This document shows, in pieces, positions 15,664-25,419 of a stretch of DNA of 64,000 nucleotides (position 1 is the first letter of the stretch; each line of letters opens with the position of its first letter). The DNA is from Escherichia fergusonii ATCC 35469 (GTDB lineage Bacteria; Pseudomonadota; Gammaproteobacteria; Enterobacterales; Enterobacteriaceae). The translations under genes and the position numbers were made by a program. Location of the stretch: positions 3,286,001 through 3,350,000 of the forward strand of contig NC_011740.1 of assembly GCF_000026225.1 (NCBI RefSeq), in the 5' to 3' direction. The notes under the pieces are model-generated. The model did no database searches, had not been told where the DNA came from, and saw only the letters and a program-made list of their open reading frames with translations.

Positions 15664-17631
15664 TTAACTGCTTGTCAGCGCATGTTGATACTTATGCAAC
15701 ATGCCTGAAAGTCGCTTCACCGGCTCGGTGACTTGTGGCGGTGCGTGCCATATCCGCAATTTCTCCTGATAAATCTCCAGCTCTTCCAGCAGCTGGCTAA
15801 AATATTTACGTCGTTTATCATCGCTGCGTGCAGAAATCACCTTATCGGCAGTGCGCCGCATCTGACGATGAAATGCAGATAAGTCGTCGTTAATCGGTAC
15901 GGGTGCATCGCGCAAACGCTGATGAGCAATAATCATCGTCAATGCCAGACGAAACTTCGGCAGATCACCAGGAAACTTATTCATTAACAAGAACAGCTGC
16001 TGATAAAGTGCCGGAAGGTGATTCTCTTTACGTCGCACGACATTAGTCGTCATGGCAGAGATAGCCGCTGAGACAAACTGATTTAGCAACACACGTCCGG
16101 TGCGATCCCGGGATTTATCACGCACCAGCAAAATGACGGTAAATGCCAACACGCAGCCGACAATCTGTCCAAGCGCGCTATCCAGGAACAAACTGAATTC
16201 AAACTTCATCGGGTTATCCAGCACAATGATGTTAATTGTACTGGCCAGCGCCCCCATCGAACCCAGTCGACGTTTTTGCACTTCAATACCAAGGAAGAAT
16301 CCCAGCACTGCCAGACTCAGGCATAACAACAACATGCTTTGTTGCGTATTGGGGATGATCACCAAAAAATAGAGTAACCCCAACGGCAGTGCCGCCAGCG
16401 TGCCATAGATAAAATCGATTCCCACCATTCGAGGATTAGGCAGCCGCATTGCCAGTGATGTTACAACAGCAATCATCACCATTGCCCCACTACCAGAAGT
16501 CCAGCCGGTCCATAACCAGAACAATGTTCCCAACACGCAAGAAATCGTGGTTCGCCAGAAGTTAACCATTGCGTGGTGGCGTTCGGCTGACTCGGCTTTC
16601 ACCACCGGCTCACCTTGTAAGATCTCTTCTTCCGTAGCGCTAATTTTGGTGTTGCTGATAACCCCGCGTTTGATCAACAGATAACGTGTCGCCGCCCCTG
16701 CCCAACTATAAATCGTCACGGGCGTTTCACGCTCTCCTGTCCATGCAATAACGCGACGTAAACGCTTAAGCTGCTTATGCACATCCTGAGCAGTTTCAAC
16801 AGGAGTGCTGAAGAACTCCCGAAAAGTCTCGGTGATCAGTTCTGGTCGGGTGTTCTGAATTAAATAGGTTTCGCATGATTGAGTAATCAATGTCAGCGAT
16901 AACGTATTAAGTGCTTTTAAGCGTCGATTTGCCCGCGCCCAGCGGGAAGATTCCATATTAAGATTGCTGCGCATCCCTTCCAGGGCTGTTGTCCGCCGCA
17001 CCAGATTTCCCCAGGCTTTGTCCACCTCCTCCGCTTCACCGTGTTTGATACACAACTGCATCAGTTGATACTGGGCCACCAGCAAGCTATCCAGTTCACG
17101 ATCCACTTCTTGTTTGATCGATCGCGGCGAAAAGATCAGGTCCGCCACAATTGCGCAGACAATACCGACGACAATCTCACTGCAACGTTCAAGCGCAAAC
17201 TGCGGCGTCAGCAAAGGCTCGGGCTGAATGGTAATGACGATAATGAGCGCGGTGTAGCCTGCCAGCCCCCACGCATACGAATTTTCAACCCGTACCAGCG
17301 ATGAGATCCAGGTACAAAATCCAGCCCAGATACAGCACACCAGAATCATCAACAGTGGCGCACGGATCATAGCGATGATAATCACCAACCCGGCGATACA
17401 ACCAATAAACGTCCCAATAATACGCAACATTCCGCGATAACGAATCGCCCCGGCGTAAGGCTCTCCCCCGGCGGCAAACGCCGGGCCAGCGGCGACAATT
17501 GCCGCCGTCAATACCGCCCAGCGTGGCGTCTCCAGCTGAAAATGGAAACCGACAAACAGCGTCAACACGATGGCGCTCGCCAGCTTGACTGCAAAGCGAA
17601 TATGTTGGTTAGCTATAGAAAAAATGCCCAT
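15664..17631 (-). CDS. aaeB: AaeB, inner-membrane component of the p-hydroxybenzoate efflux pump
   Basis: 655 residues, FUSC/ArAE family. Two sets of membrane helices (about residues 12-180 and 360-520), each followed by a cytoplasmic helical region, form the repeated layout typical of aromatic-acid exporters. With AaeA it exports hydroxylated aromatic carboxylic acids. It is the last gene of aaeXAB, five bases after aaeA. Confidence 0.97.
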   Translation of the reverse strand: MGIFSIANQHIRFAVKLASAIVLTLFVGFHFQLETPRWAVLTAAIVAAGPAFAAGGEPYAGAIRYRGMLRIIGTFIGCIAGLVIIIAMIRAPLLMILVCCIWAGFCTWISSLVRVENSYAWGLAGYTALIIVITIQPEPLLTPQFALERCSEIVVGIVCAIVADLIFSPRSIKQEVDRELDSLLVAQYQLMQLCIKHGEAEEVDKAWGNLVRRTTALEGMRSNLNMESSRWARANRRLKALNTLSLTLITQSCETYLIQNTRPELITETFREFFSTPVETAQDVHKQLKRLRRVIAWTGERETPVTIYSWAGAATRYLLIKRGVISNTKISATEEEILQGEPVVKAESAERHHAMVNFWRTTISCVLGTLFWLWTGWTSGSGAMVMIAVVTSLAMRLPNPRMVGIDFIYGTLAALPLGLLYFLVIIPNTQQSMLLLCLSLAVLGFFLGIEVQKRRLGSMGALASTINIIVLDNPMKFEFSLFLDSALGQIVGCVLAFTVILLVRDKSRDRTGRVLLNQFVSAAISAMTTNVVRRKENHLPALYQQLFLLMNKFPGDLPKFRLALTMIIAHQRLRDAPVPINDDLSAFHRQMRRTADKVISARSDDKRRKYFSQLLEELEIYQEKLRIWHAPPQVTEPVKRLSGMLHKYQHALTSS

Positions 17632-17636
17632 CGTGA

Positions 17637-18569
17637 TTAACCAAACTCACGCAGTCGGTGAGCCATTTTGCGAAAGAATGAATCCTGACTCTCGTCACGA
17701 TCATCTTTCCCGGTAACCACCACCGTTGCTGTAGTACCTGCGGGCCACAAATTTTCTGGTTGTGCGTCAAGGCGTATCCGTACGGGTACACGTTGTGCCA
17801 GGCGAACCCACTCCAGATTTGAATCAATGGTCGCCATACCTTTAGCATCGCGGGTACTGCTGGCATTAGTTACCCCGGCAGCAATACTATCAACAGTGCC
17901 TTTTAACACACGGTTACTGCCCAGTGGTGTAATTTCCGCCCGGTAACCAGGACGAACCCCTTCCAGCTTTGTTTCTTCCATATAGGCCAGCACATAGAAG
18001 GTGTTCTGTTTTACCAGTGCAACCGCCGTTGAACCTCGGGTAATAAATTCACCAGTATATACATTCAGGTTAGTTACCCAGCCATCAGCAGGCGCGCGGA
18101 TCACGGTACGTTCAAGATCGAGTTTAGCTAAGTCACGAGTTGCCTGAGCTTTCGCTAACTGGTGTAACACCGTTTGCAGGACGTTATTCGCCTGGTCAAT
18201 CTCTTCACGAGACATCGCCTGTACACCCAGCCTATTACGACGACTCGCTTCCTGGCGCTTTTCCTGTGCCAGCACGCTGTAATACGCGACATCAGCTTCC
18301 GCTTCTGCCAGTGCTTTTTGATAACGTGGCTGATCGATAGTGAACAGAACCTGCCCTTTTTTCACCAACTGGTTATCATGAACATTGACGTTAGTGATGA
18401 GTCCGGCAACATCCGGGGCGATAGCCACCACATCGGCGCTAAAGCGGGCGTCGCGTGTCCACGGTGACTCCGTGTAGTAGACCCAGGCGCGAAAAATGGC
18501 AATAAATGCCAGGATAACCAGTACCAGCGTAATCGCCGTACGCGTGAGTTTTCTTATTAGTGTTTTCAC
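17637..18569 (-). CDS. aaeA: AaeA, membrane-fusion subunit of the aromatic-acid efflux pump
   Basis: 310 residues. One N-terminal membrane helix (about 10-28) is followed by HlyD/EmrA-type biotinyl-lipoyl halves (DVAGLITNVNVHDNQLVKKG at about 50-70 and the half near 150-190), an alpha-helical hairpin (about 80-135) and a beta-barrel domain. It works as the periplasmic adaptor for AaeB and sits between aaeX and aaeB. Confidence 0.97.
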   Translation of the reverse strand: MKTLIRKLTRTAITLVLVILAFIAIFRAWVYYTESPWTRDARFSADVVAIAPDVAGLITNVNVHDNQLVKKGQVLFTIDQPRYQKALAEAEADVAYYSVLAQEKRQEASRRNRLGVQAMSREEIDQANNVLQTVLHQLAKAQATRDLAKLDLERTVIRAPADGWVTNLNVYTGEFITRGSTAVALVKQNTFYVLAYMEETKLEGVRPGYRAEITPLGSNRVLKGTVDSIAAGVTNASSTRDAKGMATIDSNLEWVRLAQRVPVRIRLDAQPENLWPAGTTATVVVTGKDDRDESQDSFFRKMAHRLREFG

Positions 18570-18576
18570 TTAAACC

Positions 18577-18780
18577 TCAAACAAACAGGCGCGATATCAA
18601 GTAGAAGAGACAGCAATAGAGCGCAGTGTTAAACAACGCGGGATGCCAGACAAAATCGTAGATGCCAGTCGGCACTAAGACCCGACGCACCAGCCAGAAA
18701 ATCGCCAGTGATAACAGCAGCTCGAAAAATATCGGTGGGAAGGAAAGACCAAACACCACGATAACGGGAAACAGACTCAT
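18577..18780 (-). CDS. aaeX: AaeX, small membrane protein of the aae operon
   Basis: 67 residues with two hydrophobic segments (about 3-30 and 45-65). DUF1656 family, regularly found upstream of AaeA/EmrA-like and FUSC-type pumps. Its role is not established. It is the first gene of aaeXAB; the 183-base gap to divergent aaeR carries the promoters. Confidence 0.95.
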
Positions 18781-18963
18781 GTTGACCTTGATAACTTTAG
18801 AGAGCGCAGATGATGTAGTTGTCAGACTATGTCACCGCAGAGAAGGGCAAGAAAAGCCAGGTGAGAACGACATAGCTGTTAATTGATAATTAATATATTA
18901 GCGTAACTGTTATGCTGTTATCTATATAATGTGATCTAAATCACTTTTAAGCCAGAGTGAATA
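18781..18963. promoter_or_regulatory. aaeX-aaeR divergent control region
   Basis: The region between the two start codons is AT-rich (TAATTGATAATTAATATATTA near 18880-18900) and includes ATGTGATCTAAATCAC, a good CRP-like site (TGTGA-N6-TCAC, about 18938-18953) close to aaeR. LysR regulators normally bind such an intergenic region; the AaeR site itself is not resolved. Confidence 0.5.
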
Positions 18964-19893
18964 ATGGAAAGACTAAAACGCATGTCGGTGTTCGCCAAAG
19001 TTGTTGAATTTGGCTCTTTTACTGCCGCCGCCAGACAGCTACAGATGAGTGTTTCCTCCATCAGTCAAACTGTCTCTAAACTGGAAGATGAGTTGCAGGT
19101 TAAGCTGTTGAATCGCAGTACGCGTAGTATCGGGCTGACTGAAGCGGGTCGAATTTACTATCAGGGTTGCCGCAGGATGCTACATGAAGTTCGTGATGTT
19201 CATGAGCAACTTTACGCCTTTAACAACACCCCTATTGGTACACTACGGATCGGCTGTTCTTCAACTATGGCGCAAAATGTTCTCGCCGGACTAACCGCCA
19301 AATTATTAAAAGAGTACCCCGGTTTAACCGTAAATCTGGTGACCGGCATTCCGGCTCCTGATCTGATCGCTGATGGTCTGGATGTGGTGATTCGTGTCGG
19401 TGCCTTGCAAGACTCAAGCCTGTTTTCACGTCGCCTTGGCGCGATGCCGATGGTGGTTTGCGCCGCTAAAAGCTATCTCAGCCAGTATGGCATACCAGAA
19501 AAACCTGCCGACCTTAGCAGCCATTCATGGCTTGAATACAGTGTGCGACCGGATAACGAATTTGAGCTGATCGCCCCGGAAGGGATCTCTACACGGTTGA
19601 TCCCACAAGGGCGGTTTGTCACCAACGATCCCATGACTCTGGTACGCTGGCTGACAGCAGGCGCAGGGATCGCATATGTTCCACTGATGTGGGTGATCAA
19701 TGAGATCAACCGTGGAGAACTGGAGATCTTGCTGCCACGTTATCAGTCGGACCCGCGCCCGGTTTATGCCCTGTACACTGAAAAGGATAAAATGCCTCTG
19801 AAGGTGCAGGTGGTGATTAACTCATTGACGGATTACTTTGTCGAGGTGGCAAAACTGTTCCAGGAGATGCACGGGCGAGGAAAAGAGAAGTAA
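18964..19893 (+). CDS. aaeR: AaeR, LysR-family regulator of aaeXAB
   Basis: 309 residues. The N-terminal LysR helix-turn-helix (about 1-60, GSFTAAARQLQMSVSSISQTV) is followed by a periplasmic-binding-protein-like effector domain (about 90-295). In E. coli it activates aaeXAB in response to aromatic carboxylic acids. The gene is divergent from the operon it controls. Confidence 0.95.
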   Translation: MERLKRMSVFAKVVEFGSFTAAARQLQMSVSSISQTVSKLEDELQVKLLNRSTRSIGLTEAGRIYYQGCRRMLHEVRDVHEQLYAFNNTPIGTLRIGCSSTMAQNVLAGLTAKLLKEYPGLTVNLVTGIPAPDLIADGLDVVIRVGALQDSSLFSRRLGAMPMVVCAAKSYLSQYGIPEKPADLSSHSWLEYSVRPDNEFELIAPEGISTRLIPQGRFVTNDPMTLVRWLTAGAGIAYVPLMWVINEINRGELEILLPRYQSDPRPVYALYTEKDKMPLKVQVVINSLTDYFVEVAKLFQEMHGRGKEK

Positions 19894-19934
19894 TTAACTA
19901 TCAGCACTCATGTCACATCTGGTGGCGACCTGTG

Positions 19935-19962
19935 CCTGATACGACGCTGACGTCGTATCAGG
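19935..19962. repeat. REP-type palindrome between aaeR and tldD
   Basis: CCTGATACGAC (19935-19945) and GTCGTATCAGG (19952-19962) form a perfect 11-bp inverted repeat with loop GCTGAC. The sequence and its place between two convergent genes match a REP (repetitive extragenic palindrome) unit; it probably stabilises or ends both mRNAs. Confidence 0.75.
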
Positions 19963-19972
19963 CCTGCACAGA

Positions 19973-21418
19973 TTACGCTGTACCACCAACCGTCAGGTTA
20001 TCAACTTTGAGTGTAGGTTGCCCTACCCCCACAGGCAGACTTTGCCCCTCTTTGCCGCAGACACCAACGCCATTATCCAGTTTAAGGTCGTTGCCGACCA
20101 TGGAGATCTGCTGCATGGTTTCGATCCCAGAACCGATCAACGTTGCACCTTTTACCGGTTTCGTCACTTTGCCATTTTCAATCAGATACGCTTCTGAGGT
20201 GGAGAAAACGAATTTACCGGAAGTGATATCAACCTGGCCGCCACCAAAGTTCGGCGCATAAATACCATATTCAACAGATTCAATAATTTCCTGCGGAGTA
20301 GATTTGCCTGGCAGCATGTAAGTATTGGTCATACGCGGCATAGGCAAATGAGCATAAGATTCACGGCGACCATTCCCGGTCGGCGTCATGCCCATTAGAC
20401 GTGCGTTGAGTTTATCCTGCATGTAGCCTTTCAGAATGCCGTTTTCAATCAGCACGTTGTACTGACCCGGAGTGCCTTCATCATCAATCGCCACCGAACC
20501 ACGGCGATCAACCATCGTACCGTCATCAACCACAGTACACAGCGTTGAGGCAACCAGCTCACCCACCTGACCACTAAAGACGGAAGTGCCACGGCGGTTA
20601 AAGTCACCTTCCAGCCCGTGTCCGACCGCTTCATGCAACAATACCCCCGGCCAGCCTGCACCGAGAACTACCGGCATTGTCCCTGCTGGTGCCGCAACAG
20701 CTGAAAGATTGACCAGCGCCATACGCACCGCTTCTTTCGCCCAGGCGTCTGCACGGACTTCACCGTCCAGATCTGCAAGGAAAAATTCATAACCAAAACG
20801 ACCGCCACCACCGCTTGCGCCGCGTTCACGTTTGCCGTCTTCTTCTACCAGCACACTGACAGACAAGCGCACCAGGGGGCGAACATCGGCTGCCAGCGTA
20901 CCGTCAGTGGCAGCAACCAAGATTAATTCATAGACACCACTCAGGCTGGCAGTCACTTCCTGTACGCGCTTGTCCGCTTCGCGAGCGACCTTATCGACGC
21001 GGCGCAGGATATCCAGCTTCTCTTCACGACTCATGCTTTGCAGCGGATCAACAGCGGTATACAGCGGGGAGTGTTCAACAGCGCCCAGGGTTTGTACTTT
21101 TCCATCACCACTGTCACGGACAATAGTGCGCGCGGCCTGGGCGCTCTGTTCAAGTGCCAGCAGACTTATCTGATCGGCATAGGCAAAGCCTGTTTTCTCA
21201 CCGCTGATCGCCCGAACACCGACACCCTGATCGATGTTATAAGAACCATCTTTAATGATGCGATCTTCTAAAACCCAGGATTCGTGATAGCTCGACTGAA
21301 AATAGAGATCGCCATAATCCAGGCGACGTTCGGCCAGTTGACCGAGAATGGCGAACAGATCCTGATGCTTCAGGCCATTCGCGGTTAGCAGTTGTTCACT
21401 TACCAGGTTAAGACTCAT
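19973..21418 (-). CDS. tldD: TldD, zinc metalloprotease subunit (TldD/TldE)
   Basis: 481 residues, PmbA/TldD family. The zinc motif HEAVGH is seen near residue 262, and the conserved C-terminal cysteine in GVGVCGKEGQ near 454 is the third ligand. With TldE (PmbA, elsewhere on the chromosome) it trims the microcin B17 leader and degrades CcdA. It is followed by the REP palindrome and lies downstream of yhdP on the same strand. Confidence 0.97.
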   Translation of the reverse strand: MSLNLVSEQLLTANGLKHQDLFAILGQLAERRLDYGDLYFQSSYHESWVLEDRIIKDGSYNIDQGVGVRAISGEKTGFAYADQISLLALEQSAQAARTIVRDSGDGKVQTLGAVEHSPLYTAVDPLQSMSREEKLDILRRVDKVAREADKRVQEVTASLSGVYELILVAATDGTLAADVRPLVRLSVSVLVEEDGKRERGASGGGGRFGYEFFLADLDGEVRADAWAKEAVRMALVNLSAVAAPAGTMPVVLGAGWPGVLLHEAVGHGLEGDFNRRGTSVFSGQVGELVASTLCTVVDDGTMVDRRGSVAIDDEGTPGQYNVLIENGILKGYMQDKLNARLMGMTPTGNGRRESYAHLPMPRMTNTYMLPGKSTPQEIIESVEYGIYAPNFGGGQVDITSGKFVFSTSEAYLIENGKVTKPVKGATLIGSGIETMQQISMVGNDLKLDNGVGVCGKEGQSLPVGVGQPTLKVDNLTVGGTA

Positions 21419-21572
21419 CGTTTTTGCTACTCGTTAGTTACTGCGGTAGAGGATTTTTACAGCTGCCGGATGCGGCTTTAACACCTTACCAGCTTACGGT
21501 TTCGTTCCTGCTCATTGGCCTTACGGCAACGACTCTTTAATGAGATTGGGGCAATTACACGCCCCCGTCAAA

Positions 21573-24500
21573 TCATTGCTGGTTTTCTTTACGCGGCTGA
21601 CGAAGTACTTCGTTAATCTGCGGCTGATCGATAGTCCCTGAAATGTGGTAACGCAAAATTGAGACTTTACTCCACAATGGCCCCAGAACTTTACTGGCGG
21701 CGAATACAGCCGCCCCCACAATCGGATTAACAGCAAACGCTGCTGCCACGCCGACTGTTGCTGAAATTTCAGGTGCAACCACGGCTTCCATATTCAGTTT
21801 ACGCTGCACAAGATTAACCGAACCTTTCATCGCGATATCCGCTTCAAGTCCGTCCACCAGCGTATCATCCGTATGTAATACGCCATCTTTAATCCAGGCG
21901 GTACTGTTTATTGAATCGTAATAAAAACCTTCACCAAAGGTATCGCTGAAATCAAAGCGCAATTTACGCAACAAGGCATCGACACTCAGCAAGCGCAGCA
22001 ACTGCCCCGCATGACCTGTGCTGATATCGGTTAACTCACCTTTGCCCAAATGCGTACGGATAATGCCGTTGAGTGTGGCTTCATCTGGCTGCCAGGGCGG
22101 ATTACGCCAGTGCAGATCATATTCGAAATTAAACGACGAATTACGGATCGGCGTTGAAACACCAAAAAACTCAACTGCGGCATCAATCTTTTTACCCCGC
22201 AGCTTACCTTTAATCGATGTACGTTCGTTACCCGGCGCATTTACCCACTCGCCGTCAGCGGTGAGTCTGGCATAGCCCGTATCAAGTAGCCCGTTGCTCA
22301 GGGTGAGCGTGTTGCCATTAATTGCAATATCGCCGTCGATCCGGCCATATTTTTGCCCCCAAAACCAGCATTGTTGGCAGCGTATTTGCGCATCTGGCCA
22401 GCCCTGGAAACTAATCTGGTTGGCAGCAGCAAATGGCGACGATGTTCCGTTACTCTTCGCCACGCTGGGGTTGTAATAGAGATATTTAATATTTGCCAGC
22501 CACGGTGCGTTATTGTGCATCGCCAGAGAGGCATTAATTTCACGCCCCTGAGCTTCCACTACCGTACCATTGGCAGATGGCTCAGAAATAATACTCAGAT
22601 TGTTCCAGCGCTGCCCACCTAAAGACAACATCGGCGTACGTAAGGTGATATATTCCGGGAAGTGGGTGGTATTTCCGACCTGATTCCCCACGCCTTGCTG
22701 AAACAGTGCCAGCCACTCTGCACCATCCATTGCCGGAAGATTCAACTCAACACCAGAGTGTTCTGGCAACGGCGGAAGTGTTTTACTGTCAGATGCCCAA
22801 ATAGCCCGCTCAAGAGAGAGCCTCTCTCCCAGCATCCAGTGACTATTAAAATGGTTGTTTTCCCCGACAAGCCCTGTCAGTTCAAAGCCCTGCAAATTAC
22901 CTTTCACGTTCATTGTGAATGGTAGCGGTTCGCCAGCGCTTTTTTCCAGCGGTGATGGTAAGTGACTACTTACATTCTTCATATCACCACTAAGTTCAAC
23001 GTCATAAGTAGCGCCAGCACGATACGGAAGCTCAATACCTACTTTTCCGTCCCACGTTACGCTACCACTCAGCGCATCATTTATCTGTGTCGGAAGAACA
23101 CCGGTACGTGCCGGTTGCCAGTTTCCGCTTAGATTCACCGCGACCTGATATGCTTTCGCCCCTTCGTTGGTGGTGAAATCGACATTCAGCGGTTGATTAA
23201 ACCAACGTGCTGTCAACGGCTCACTGGTCAGATTGCCGTTGATAAAGCGGAATTTACCACTCAGGTTATCCAGTTTGCTATCGAGAGGCTTAATAAACAG
23301 GCTGTTATTTTTAAGTGCAACCTCGCCTTTGGCAGTAACAAGTTCGCCATTCAGTGGAATATCCAGATGTAAGCGAGCATTCACATTACCATCCAGCTGA
23401 AGTTGCTCAAGCGTTGCACCAAGTGAATCTTTTAACGGCGATTCGTCGAAATACGGCCCAACGGCTTTACCAGGACCACTGATATCCGCATCAATTAATA
23501 ACTTCTCTTTCGAATAATCAGGGATGACCGCTGTCAGATTACTGGCCTGAACACCGCCCAGATTCACTTTGTCACTGCGCATCCATAAGCCGTCATTGAT
23601 AAAATCCAGCTCAATATCAAGATTTGTTAGCGCAGGCCAGTCGGGTTGAAAGGCAAATTTGGCATTACGTAGCGGGACTAATACTTCAAATTGCCCGTCA
23701 TTGTTTTCATAAGGGAAGTTTTGTGGGTTACCGCCGTACACCAGAGTTGCGTTATCTGCCTGACCGCCCTGAATGGCGCTACTGAGATAATCAACCAGCT
23801 CTTTACCCATCAGGTTTTCCGGGAAGTAGCGCCAGGCTTGTGAACCATCGTCGGTACTGATTCCCGCCAGAATACCCAGCCATGGCTCATCATTGGCAGG
23901 CTGTAGATAGCGAAAACCACCATGGGCATGAACAGCCGTTGCTTTGACGTCTATATTGCGACCATCTAACTGAAATCCTTTGTCATTTTTCAGCCAGTTT
24001 ATAGTTGCCACACCCTCTTCTATTTCCAGCGGGGCGCGGAAAACCGTTTCGTAAGGCATTTTTGCCTGTTTCATCGAAACCGTCATGCTGGCGTTTTCGA
24101 CACTACCAGCCAGCGTACCGGAGAAATGCTCAGCACCTGGCAGCAGTTTCCACTGTTTCCAGGCAAGATCACGCCAGTCGATTTGAAAACGGGTTTTTTC
24201 TGTTTGCTGTAGAGGAATATCCAGCGCAAGGACGTTTATTTGCCCGCTCGGTTGAGTCGCTTGCCAGATCTCACTCAGTGCCGGTGAAAGTTTACTTGCC
24301 AACGGACGGAGACCTTCCAACCCAGCCAGCTCCAGATGACTGGCACGGATTCGCAGCTCATCACTACGCTGATTATTCTTACCACCAACATCCTGTTCCG
24401 GTATCCAGGCCAAAGTTAATGCCCCACTCGGCCACGGTTTGTCATCCATCGTAATACGGGTATCAGGAATGGAAAATTGCCAGCCAGGCTGTTCGCGGGT

Positions 24501-25364
24501 GATGTGCGCAGTGAGATTATCAACAGAAAGAGTATGGGTTTTACCTTCTCCCAGCCAGCTTGCACCGCCCTTTTTCAGCCAGATATCGCCTCCGATAATG
24601 TCGCCATCGTCGATAGTCATCCAACCTTCAAGGGAGAATTGCGCCGTTTCAAGAGCAATGTTGTCCTGCATCCATTTACCCAGCCACGGCTTTACATCGA
24701 TATCATCAGCCTGTAGCCAGATTCGACCATCTTTCAGCAGGCCATCGTTATCCTGCAAATCCATACGCACCTGCATCACACCATGCTGCCCGGTAAGGCT
24801 GGAAAGGCTGACCTGTCCTTCGGCACGGTGGCGAGCCTGGTCGTTCAGCCACGTCAGTTGCGGGATCGCCAGTTCAGCGCGTTGCCCGGATAACGTAATA
24901 AAACTGACTTCGCTGTCACGTAGATCAAAGTGATCGAACTGGCGCAGAAAAAGATCGCTGAGTTGGCTGCCTTCCAGCCCTTCACCACCATCACCTGGTT
25001 CTATGGGTGTATTGGTACGAAAACGTAATTGCCAGAAAGTGAGATCGCGAAATTGCCAGCGCATATGCAGCAAGCTTTGCCACACATCCAGTGCAAGAGT
25101 GACACGTTTTACAGAAAATTCACCGCCATCTTTTAAATCAGCGTGAATATCACGGGCTTCAAGGGTCGGGCCGAAAGTCTGCCAACTGGCGGAGAGCTGG
25201 CTGGCATCGACCGGGACTCCGGTCGCGGATTCAATTTTGTTGAGGATCTCTGGACGCCAGTGATCAAGATGGGGTAACGCCAGGCGCAGGCCACTGACCA
25301 GCAGCGCCACAACGACGACGAGCGTGGCTCCAGTGAGCAGTAAAATCCCCGGCAATCGCCTCAC
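21573..25364 (-). CDS. yhdP: YhdP, AsmA-like phospholipid transport protein
   Basis: 1263 residues. One N-terminal membrane helix (about 5-27) is followed by a very long beta-rich periplasmic region with the DUF3971 domain and a C-terminal AsmA_2 segment. Members form a bridge-like groove carrying phospholipid from inner to outer membrane, overlapping in function with TamB and YdbH. It is about three residues shorter than I recall for K-12. It lies between rng and tldD, all on the minus strand. Confidence 0.95.
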   Translation of the reverse strand: MRRLPGILLLTGATLVVVVALLVSGLRLALPHLDHWRPEILNKIESATGVPVDASQLSASWQTFGPTLEARDIHADLKDGGEFSVKRVTLALDVWQSLLHMRWQFRDLTFWQLRFRTNTPIEPGDGGEGLEGSQLSDLFLRQFDHFDLRDSEVSFITLSGQRAELAIPQLTWLNDQARHRAEGQVSLSSLTGQHGVMQVRMDLQDNDGLLKDGRIWLQADDIDVKPWLGKWMQDNIALETAQFSLEGWMTIDDGDIIGGDIWLKKGGASWLGEGKTHTLSVDNLTAHITREQPGWQFSIPDTRITMDDKPWPSGALTLAWIPEQDVGGKNNQRSDELRIRASHLELAGLEGLRPLASKLSPALSEIWQATQPSGQINVLALDIPLQQTEKTRFQIDWRDLAWKQWKLLPGAEHFSGTLAGSVENASMTVSMKQAKMPYETVFRAPLEIEEGVATINWLKNDKGFQLDGRNIDVKATAVHAHGGFRYLQPANDEPWLGILAGISTDDGSQAWRYFPENLMGKELVDYLSSAIQGGQADNATLVYGGNPQNFPYENNDGQFEVLVPLRNAKFAFQPDWPALTNLDIELDFINDGLWMRSDKVNLGGVQASNLTAVIPDYSKEKLLIDADISGPGKAVGPYFDESPLKDSLGATLEQLQLDGNVNARLHLDIPLNGELVTAKGEVALKNNSLFIKPLDSKLDNLSGKFRFINGNLTSEPLTARWFNQPLNVDFTTNEGAKAYQVAVNLSGNWQPARTGVLPTQINDALSGSVTWDGKVGIELPYRAGATYDVELSGDMKNVSSHLPSPLEKSAGEPLPFTMNVKGNLQGFELTGLVGENNHFNSHWMLGERLSLERAIWASDSKTLPPLPEHSGVELNLPAMDGAEWLALFQQGVGNQVGNTTHFPEYITLRTPMLSLGGQRWNNLSIISEPSANGTVVEAQGREINASLAMHNNAPWLANIKYLYYNPSVAKSNGTSSPFAAANQISFQGWPDAQIRCQQCWFWGQKYGRIDGDIAINGNTLTLSNGLLDTGYARLTADGEWVNAPGNERTSIKGKLRGKKIDAAVEFFGVSTPIRNSSFNFEYDLHWRNPPWQPDEATLNGIIRTHLGKGELTDISTGHAGQLLRLLSVDALLRKLRFDFSDTFGEGFYYDSINSTAWIKDGVLHTDDTLVDGLEADIAMKGSVNLVQRKLNMEAVVAPEISATVGVAAAFAVNPIVGAAVFAASKVLGPLWSKVSILRYHISGTIDQPQINEVLRQPRKENQQ

Positions 25365-25419
25365 GCGTCTCTCCTTGTCTGCCTAAAAAGGGCCGTCTGA
25401 CTGGCGGCCCGGTGCGGGT

